Positions 59,163 to 64,000 of a DNA stretch of 64,000 bases are shown piece after piece. Location: the NCBI GenBank assembly GCA_044360075.1, contig JBIKLA010000006.1, positions 62,001 to 126,000 on the forward strand. Direction: 5' to 3'. The notes under the pieces are model-generated. The model was given only the letters and a program-made list of their open reading frames with translations, was not told where the DNA came from and ran no database searches. The position numbers and the translations under genes were made by a program. How positions within the stretch are numbered: the first letter of the stretch is position 1; each line of letters begins with the position of its first letter. This DNA comes from OMII01 sp947467385. Its GTDB lineage: Bacteria > Bdellovibrionota_C > UBA2361 > OMII01.

Positions 59163-59933
59163 ATGAGAAAAAACCTCGTGCCCCTGTTCGCCTCGCTCGC
59201 AGCCCTAGCTTTCGCCGCATGCGGCGGCGGCGGCGGAGACAGCTCCGAAAGCGCGTGCGATGCAGTGAAGATCGCTGGCGGCGAAACCTGCTCCGCGTCC
59301 ACGAGTCCGGTCGTGCAGCTGACGATCGACGGCAGCTCATTCTGCTCAGCCTCCATCATATCCCCCACTGCGCTCCTTTCTGCGGCCCACTGCGTCCAGG
59401 GCGCTCGTTCTATTCAAGCATTCCACGCCGGCGCTCAAGAGACGGTGCGGCGCGCCTACTACAGCAACCTCTATCCCGGGGGGGTCGATCAATACGACGT
59501 CGCTGTGCTTGAGGTCTCCTCGGGTTTCACGTCCGCCGCTGGCGTAGCGCCGCTTCCTCTTCTTACTTCGCAGGCTCCCGATTCCGGAGCCACGGTGGCG
59601 CTCTCAGGCTACGGCGTCAACCAAGATGGGGAGCTTGATCTGTCAAGCCCGAAGGCTGCCTTCCTCACATTCACTCAATACGACCAGGGTTTGATCGTTG
59701 CCGACGATCAAACCGGCGTGGGGCGCCCTGGCGACTCAGGTGGCCCGCTCGTGTACCAGAATGCACAGTGGGGCGTGTTTAGCGGCCTCGTCCCCGACGG
59801 CACGACCAATTTCTTCGCGAGCGTCCAGAATCCTGACAACTTCGTCTTTATCCAGCGCTATGCTCGAGGGATACAGACGGCCAGCTCGTCGAACCAGACC
59901 GAGCCTGGCGTGGTGTGGACCGCCGCTGAGTAG
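59163..59933 (+). CDS. Trypsin-fold serine protease lipoprotein
   Basis: 256 residues from ATG 59163 (ATG 59151 also possible). Signal peptide with lipobox AFAAC, then GGGGG, so probably membrane tethered and periplasmic or surface. Chymotrypsin-fold triad: H76 in LLSAAHCV, D112 in YDVAVLEV, S192 in GRPGDSGGPLV. The residue six before the Ser, which sets the S1 pocket (Asp in trypsin), is Val186, so Arg/Lys specificity is unlikely; small or aliphatic residues are more plausible. A CSAS.SFCSA Cys pair may bridge. Follows the LivJ-like gene by 90 nt. Confidence 0.9.
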   Translation: MRKNLVPLFASLAALAFAACGGGGGDSSESACDAVKIAGGETCSASTSPVVQLTIDGSSFCSASIISPTALLSAAHCVQGARSIQAFHAGAQETVRRAYYSNLYPGGVDQYDVAVLEVSSGFTSAAGVAPLPLLTSQAPDSGATVALSGYGVNQDGELDLSSPKAAFLTFTQYDQGLIVADDQTGVGRPGDSGGPLVYQNAQWGVFSGLVPDGTTNFFASVQNPDNFVFIQRYARGIQTASSSNQTEPGVVWTAAE

Positions 59934-59944
59934 TGAGGCCTAGC

Positions 59945-60640
59945 TTAGAACCGGTACACTCTTAGCATTGGGTAAAAACCCTGCGGAGACGGGATACGGG
60001 GGGCAACGATAGTTGGCCACCTCTCAAGAGGCAGCTCAAGCTCCAGCTTTCCCTCCCCGAGGGCGTCATAGAGGTCTTGAGTCGCGCCGAACATATGGCG
60101 CGCCTCACGCGCCTCCGACACGACGATAGCGAGATCGCCGCCAACGCGCCGGTACGCATCAAGCGCGGGCCGGGGAGACTGCCCACGGTCCGGAAAAGAC
60201 ATAAACAGAATGCGGTCGCCGTGAGCGGCAACGCTCTCCATGTCGCCCTGGCGCAGACCAGCGAACCACCGCTCGGGCAGAATCTCCCTGTCGTACGCGA
60301 TCACGTCGACCCCGGCTGTCGAAAGCTGCTCCTCGGCGTAGCCCAAGCCGGCGAAGATCGACACGAGTCCGCGCCGCTCCCTCTGCGACAATGTCTTGAT
60401 CGTTTCGATAGCATGGGGCGTAAGGTTTCCGAGCCCGAAAGAGCTCCAGTGTTGGGCAAACTGTGCAACCTCAAGGTATTCGCGCCCCTCTACGAGCGCT
60501 CGGCGGCTAGCTTCTGCCGGGTCCACTTTCGCAGCGCGGGGAGCCGCTGACTCAGCGGCTCCTGTCCTCGTGGGCATCGAGAGCCCGTCGGAAACATCCG
60601 GAGTGGGGGATCCGCTATCAGGCACGCGCTTGTGCTCCAT
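59945..60640 (-). CDS. Methyltransferase-like Rossmann protein
   Basis: 231 residues from the ATG at 60640; the frame stays open to 61006 but that part lies antisense to the permease gene. A disordered ~60-residue start is followed by GLGNLTPHAIETIKTL and VSIFAGLGYAEEQLSTAGVDVIAYDREI (glycine-rich loop and acidic end of strand 2, as in SAM methyltransferases), then DRILFMSFPDRGQSPRPALDAYRRVGGDLAIVVSEA, where a methyltransferase has its catalytic D/NPPY-like strand. This matches a family of methyltransferase-fold proteins of unknown activity. The FPD in place of PPY/WPP is odd. Confidence 0.7.
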   Translation of the reverse strand: MEHKRVPDSGSPTPDVSDGLSMPTRTGAAESAAPRAAKVDPAEASRRALVEGREYLEVAQFAQHWSSFGLGNLTPHAIETIKTLSQRERRGLVSIFAGLGYAEEQLSTAGVDVIAYDREILPERWFAGLRQGDMESVAAHGDRILFMSFPDRGQSPRPALDAYRRVGGDLAIVVSEAREARHMFGATQDLYDALGEGKLELELPLERWPTIVAPRIPSPQGFYPMLRVYRF

Positions 60641-60770
60641 GCCAATGATCGTAGGGCCGGGGATGACCTTAGTCAAAGAGCAATCCTGATTGCAGCTACT
60701 TACCGTATTGCCAACCCCCGAAAAGAGGTTATGCTCCCCTGCTGTTGGCTTTTTCTCAGGAACACCGAAC

Positions 60771-62228
60771 ATGTTGCTCACTTTTCTTCTCAGCATCTTC
60801 GCCCGTAAGCCCCTCGACCTTATTCTTGCCCAGGCGGAAGACACCGGCCATGGCTTGCGCCGGACCCTTACGGGCACCAACCTCGTCCTGCTCGGAATCG
60901 GTGCGATAATCGGCACAGGCATATTTGTTCTTACAGGAACCGCTGCGGCACAGTACGCGGGTCCAGCCATCGCCATATCGTTCATCGTTTCAGGGATAGC
61001 GTGCACCTTCGCTGCCCTCTGCTACGCTGAGATGGCTTCGATGATTCCTATTTCAGGAAGCGCCTACACCTACGCCTACGCCACCCTCGGGCAGTTGGTG
61101 GCGTGGATCATCGGATGGGACCTCGTGCTCGAATACCTCTTTGGCGCCTCAACCGTTGCGGTCGGCTGGAGCGGTTACGTTGTCAGCTTTCTTCGGGATT
61201 TGGGGATCACCGTCCCGGCGGCGATCTCGCAAGCCCCCTTCGCTCACTCGATGGAGACGGGTTGGACACAGACCGGCGCCATAATAAACCTTCCCGCAGT
61301 TCTCGTTGTCCTGCTGTGCACCGCCCTCCTGTACGTTGGAGTAAAGGAATCAGCGCGATTCAACAACGCGATCGTTGTCGTAAAGCTCACCGTGCTCGGG
61401 CTGTTTCTGGTGTTCGGCGCGATGCACGTGGTTCCGGAGAACTGGATGCCCTTCATTCCGGAAAATACCGGAGTCGATGGGCAGTTCGGCTGGTCCGGAA
61501 TTATGCGCGGCGCAGGGGTTATCTTTTTTGCCTACATTGGCTTTGATTCAGTGTCGGCGATGGCACAGGAGACGAAGAACCCGCAGCGCGACATGCCCTT
61601 CGGTATAATCGGATCGCTTGTCGTCTGTACGTTGCTCTACATCGCGGTGTCTCTCGTCCTGACCGGCGTCATTAAGTACGACCGCCTGAACGTTCCGGAT
61701 CCGATGGCAGTTGCCGTCGATGCGGCTGGGCCTGCACTGATGTGGCTTCGCCCCTTCATTAAGCTGGGTGCCGTCGCGGGACTAAGCTCGGTAGTGCTCG
61801 TGCTGCTTATGGCCCAGCCCCGAATTCTCTTCAGCATGGCGCGTGATGGCCTTCTTCCTTCGGCGTCGGCTCGAATTCACCCCAAGTTCCAGACACCCTA
61901 CATCATGACGGTGGTAACAGGACTCCTCTCGGCCCTTATCGCTGGGCTCTTGCCCATCGGCGTCCTTGGCGAACTTGTCTCGATTGGGACGCTGCTGGCC
62001 TTCGTGCTCGTGTGCATCGGAGTGCTTGTGCTGCGCATCAAGGAGCCGAACGCGCATCGCCCCTTCAGGACTCCAGCCGTCTACGTCGTGTCAATCCTGG
62101 GCGCGCTGGGTGCATTAGTCCAGATGTGGAGCCTTCCACAAGAGACGTGGGACCGGCTCTATGTTTGGATGGCGATCGGGCTCGTCCTCTACTTCACATA
62201 CGGGCGCCGCAACGCCACGATCAAGTGA
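60771..62228 (+). CDS. APC-family amino acid permease (cationic amino acid transporter type)
   Basis: 485 residues from ATG 60771. Twelve or more membrane spans; LGIGAIIGTGIFVLTGTAAAQYAGPAI is the conserved first unwound helix of APC transporters (GAIIGTGIF), and FFAYIGFDSVSAMAQETKNPQRDMP is the helix-6 signature of the CAT/YfnA group. LLMAQPRILFSMARDGLLP and the final dileucine-like helices fit the same group. It imports amino acids by proton or substrate exchange. Stand-alone. Confidence 0.93.
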   Translation: MLLTFLLSIFARKPLDLILAQAEDTGHGLRRTLTGTNLVLLGIGAIIGTGIFVLTGTAAAQYAGPAIAISFIVSGIACTFAALCYAEMASMIPISGSAYTYAYATLGQLVAWIIGWDLVLEYLFGASTVAVGWSGYVVSFLRDLGITVPAAISQAPFAHSMETGWTQTGAIINLPAVLVVLLCTALLYVGVKESARFNNAIVVVKLTVLGLFLVFGAMHVVPENWMPFIPENTGVDGQFGWSGIMRGAGVIFFAYIGFDSVSAMAQETKNPQRDMPFGIIGSLVVCTLLYIAVSLVLTGVIKYDRLNVPDPMAVAVDAAGPALMWLRPFIKLGAVAGLSSVVLVLLMAQPRILFSMARDGLLPSASARIHPKFQTPYIMTVVTGLLSALIAGLLPIGVLGELVSIGTLLAFVLVCIGVLVLRIKEPNAHRPFRTPAVYVVSILGALGALVQMWSLPQETWDRLYVWMAIGLVLYFTYGRRNATIK

Positions 62229-62506
62229 TGGTCGAGTTAGGCAAATATCGGCCTTCCAGCTCCGGGCGCATTACTGGTACAAGCCCAAACCGACTCATGC
62301 AGCCTCGGGCGCGGCGGTTGAATCCATTTCCGATTAGCTTCAGTGGAATTGGCGGGGGCCTCCCGACTATAGTCCTGCGGCGGTCGTCACTGTGCGGCTG
62401 CTGCTCTTTTTAACCTCCTCATCTGGGTAGAGAACTCTGCTAACGGTTTTAGCTTTTTTACCCTTTGTTTCGCGTCCCCCCTTCCACCTCACGAAAGGAA
62501 ACTCCA
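62229..62506 (+). terminator. Intergenic region with a weak intrinsic terminator
   Basis: 278 nt without a gene. GCTAA (62439-62443) and TTAGC (62449-62453) form a 5-bp stem around CGGTT, directly followed by T6 (62454-62459). It would end permease transcription before nupC or attenuate it. A second T-run at 62406-62411 has no clear stem. A good AAGGA ribosome site for nupC lies at the right end. Confidence 0.4.
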
Positions 62507-63862
62507 ATGGAGAGATTCGTGGCTGTTTTTGGGCTCGTGGCGATGCTTGGCATGGGCTACGCCCTCTCCAAGCACAAGTCCAGGATTAATTGGCGCCTTG
62601 TCGTCTGGGGCACAGTGCTCCAGTTCATCCTTGCCCTTTTGGTCCTCAAGACCACGCCGGGCCGTTGGTGCTTCGACATCGCCAACGACGCCTTCAAGTC
62701 CGTGCTCGAATTCTCAAAGGAGGGATCCTCCTTTGTGTTCGGCAACCTCGGAAACATGAACGTGCCGGTCGGCACCACCAGCGGAGCTGGTGGGCCCAAT
62801 TCGGACGTTGTCTCGACCCCGTCCACATGGGCGAGGACGGGCGCACTGTTTGCGTTTAGCGTCCTACCAACGGTGATCTTTTTCTCCTCGTTCATGGCAG
62901 TGCTGTACCATCTGGGCATTATGCACAAGGTGGTGTACGGCATGGCGTGGGTGATGAAGAGGTCGCTTGGGACCAGCGGCGCAGAGTCGCTGTCGGCCGC
63001 CGCCAACATCTTTGTTGGCCAGACCGAGGCGCCTCTGCTGATTCGCCCCTACATCTCCAAGATGACCGACAGCGAGATCCTCGCGGTCATGGTTGGAGGG
63101 ATGGCAACGATCGCCGGAGGAGTCTTGGCTGCGTACGTTGGTATACTTTCGCAAAAGTTCCCCGACATTGCGGGGCACCTGATGGCGGCGTCGATTATGT
63201 CGGCGCCGGCATCGCTCGTCTTCGCGAAGCTCCTGCTTCCGGAGACCGAGACACCCGTGACGAGCGGCACCATGGAGATCCCAAACGAGAAGCTGGACGC
63301 AAATGTGATTGACGCGGCAACGCGCGGCGCAAGCGAGGGCCTCACCCTCGCCTTGAACATCGCCGCGATGCTCATCGCGTTTCTCGGCATCATTGCGCTC
63401 AGCAACGCCGTGTGGGGCTTCGGCTGTCGGGCTCTCAGCTCGACAACGGGGCTTAACCTGAGCTCTGTCGACTCGCTCCAGGAGCTTCTTGGTTTCGGAT
63501 TTTATCCGTTCGCCTGGATGATGGGGTGCCCGCCGCAGGACTGCTTTATCGCCGGACAGTTCATCGGGGAAAAAACCGTCCTCAATGAATTTGTGGCCTA
63601 TGCCCACCTAGGGGATTACCTTAACGGTAAGCCTCTCATCGAGGGCGTTCCGGTTCAGGAGCTTACAGAGCGCACGAAGATTATTCTCTCGTATGCGTTA
63701 TGTGGGTTTGCGAACTTCGGAAGCATCGGCATCCTGGTTGGCGGCCTCGGAGGGCTCGTTCCTGAGCGCCGAGGCGATATCGCAAAGCTTGGCGTCTATG
63801 CCCTTATCGGCGGAACGCTTGCTAGCTTTATGACCGCAGCTATCGCGGCCATAATCCTGTAA
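62507..63862 (+). CDS. nupC: Concentrative nucleoside transporter (NupC/CNT family)
   Basis: 451 residues from ATG 62507 (AAGGA 7 nt upstream). CNT family: proton- or sodium-coupled nucleoside uptake across the inner membrane. Signature blocks are SLSAAANIFVGQTEAPLLIRPYI (the QTEAPL helical hairpin), SEILAVMVGGMATIAGGVLAAYVG, SIMSAPASLVFAKLLLPE, and ALCGFANFGSIGILVGGLGGLVPER (FANF.S.GI, second hairpin). The polar segment near residue 100 (VPVGTTSGAGGPNSD) is longer than in E. coli NupC (400 residues). Confidence 0.95.
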   Translation: MERFVAVFGLVAMLGMGYALSKHKSRINWRLVVWGTVLQFILALLVLKTTPGRWCFDIANDAFKSVLEFSKEGSSFVFGNLGNMNVPVGTTSGAGGPNSDVVSTPSTWARTGALFAFSVLPTVIFFSSFMAVLYHLGIMHKVVYGMAWVMKRSLGTSGAESLSAAANIFVGQTEAPLLIRPYISKMTDSEILAVMVGGMATIAGGVLAAYVGILSQKFPDIAGHLMAASIMSAPASLVFAKLLLPETETPVTSGTMEIPNEKLDANVIDAATRGASEGLTLALNIAAMLIAFLGIIALSNAVWGFGCRALSSTTGLNLSSVDSLQELLGFGFYPFAWMMGCPPQDCFIAGQFIGEKTVLNEFVAYAHLGDYLNGKPLIEGVPVQELTERTKIILSYALCGFANFGSIGILVGGLGGLVPERRGDIAKLGVYALIGGTLASFMTAAIAAIIL

Positions 63863-63869
63863 CAACCCA

Positions 63870-63920
63870 AAGGGAGCGGATTTCTTGCTATTTTTGCAGA
63901 GTTCTCTCCCTTCCTTTTTT
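63870..63920 (+). terminator. Intrinsic terminator candidate after nupC
   Basis: AAGGGAG (63870-63876) and CTCCCTT (63906-63912) form a 7-bp stem with a 29-nt loop, followed after CC by T6 (63915-63920). Long loop but good T-run, 8 nt after the nupC stop. Confidence 0.45.
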
Positions 63921-63977
63921 CTCGGCAGCGTGTGTTCCGAGAATCCCTCTTTTGCATCTGAACGAAGGAAGTTACCC

Positions 63978-64000
63978 TTGCGAATGGCGCTCTTCGCCCT
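63978..64000 (+). CDS. Possible start of a further gene, cut by the window end
   Basis: GGAAG at 63967-63971 is followed by TTG (63978) and an in-frame ATG (63984) opening RMALFA. Only a few codons remain, so nothing can be said about the product. Confidence 0.25.

Noticed and set aside
62864..63607. 247-codon minus-strand ORF over nupC
   Set aside because: Antisense shadow of a conserved transporter.

Overview
The window is one chromosome-like stretch of a Gram-negative, moderately GC-rich bacterium. Exported lipoproteins, a periplasmic binding-protein transporter, outer-membrane-type small lipoproteins and a B-type succinate dehydrogenase (sdhCAB) all point to two membranes. The gene mix (HARP-domain and SWIM-domain SNF2 helicases, hrpB, prfC, slyD, yheU, dodecin, VLCAD-like acyl-CoA dehydrogenase, a eukaryote-like glycogen branching enzyme, serpin, reverse transsulfuration genes) suggests a deltaproteobacterial-grade lineage (Bdellovibrionota, Myxococcota or SAR324-like); this is inference, with no rRNA gene to settle it. 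I saw no insertion sequence, prophage, CRISPR array, rRNA or tRNA. Genes are packed tightly: most convergent pairs overlap or are 1-17 nt apart, with no room for intrinsic terminators.

Layout. 1-3.7 kb: end of a beta-propeller protein, three small lipoproteins, an acidic exported protein and a DUF3592 membrane protein. 3.8-6.3 kb: an orphan 825-residue protein. 6.3-9.7 kb: a minus-strand run of D-Ala ligase-like ATP-grasp, zinc peptidase, lipoprotein, YheU and SlyD. 10-14 kb: release factor 3, then cystathionine gamma-lyase and beta-synthase. 14.3-15.5 kb: SufE and TatD. 15.5-15.9 kb: a gap holding a multi-hairpin RNA with a possible anti-Shine-Dalgarno switch, followed by a 40-codon Cys/His-rich ORF. 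16-20.3 kb: TcdA, a flavin oxidoreductase and a GBE1-like branching enzyme. 20.3-27.8 kb: small proteins, dodecin, a BON protein, ArgH, acyl-CoA dehydrogenase, an alpha/beta hydrolase and small exported proteins. 27.8-40.4 kb: two unusual SNF2 helicases flanking an iron/sugar-type ABC ATPase, a protein that fuses two permease units with its binding protein, a pesticin-like muramidase and a lytic transglycosylase. 40.4-45.8 kb: tRNA-dihydrouridine synthase, a DUF3298 lipoprotein and sdhBAC. 46-51.4 kb: GH13 glycosidase, HrpB and a CNNM/CBS protein. 51.4-60.6 kb: MarR regulator, lipoproteins, inhibitory-type serpin, membrane glycosyltransferase-like protein, LivJ-like binding protein, trypsin-fold lipoprotein and a methyltransferase-like protein. 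60.7-64 kb: APC amino-acid permease and CNT nucleoside transporter.

Most genes are housekeeping. The parts that merit attention are the 15.55-15.89 kb leader plus mini-ORF, the fused ABC transporter, the ligase/peptidase pair, the pesticin-like muramidase and the serpin. Regulatory candidates include a perfect TGTGA-N6-TCACA site at 30.6 kb and a hairpin hiding the ribosome binding site of the gene starting at 21213.
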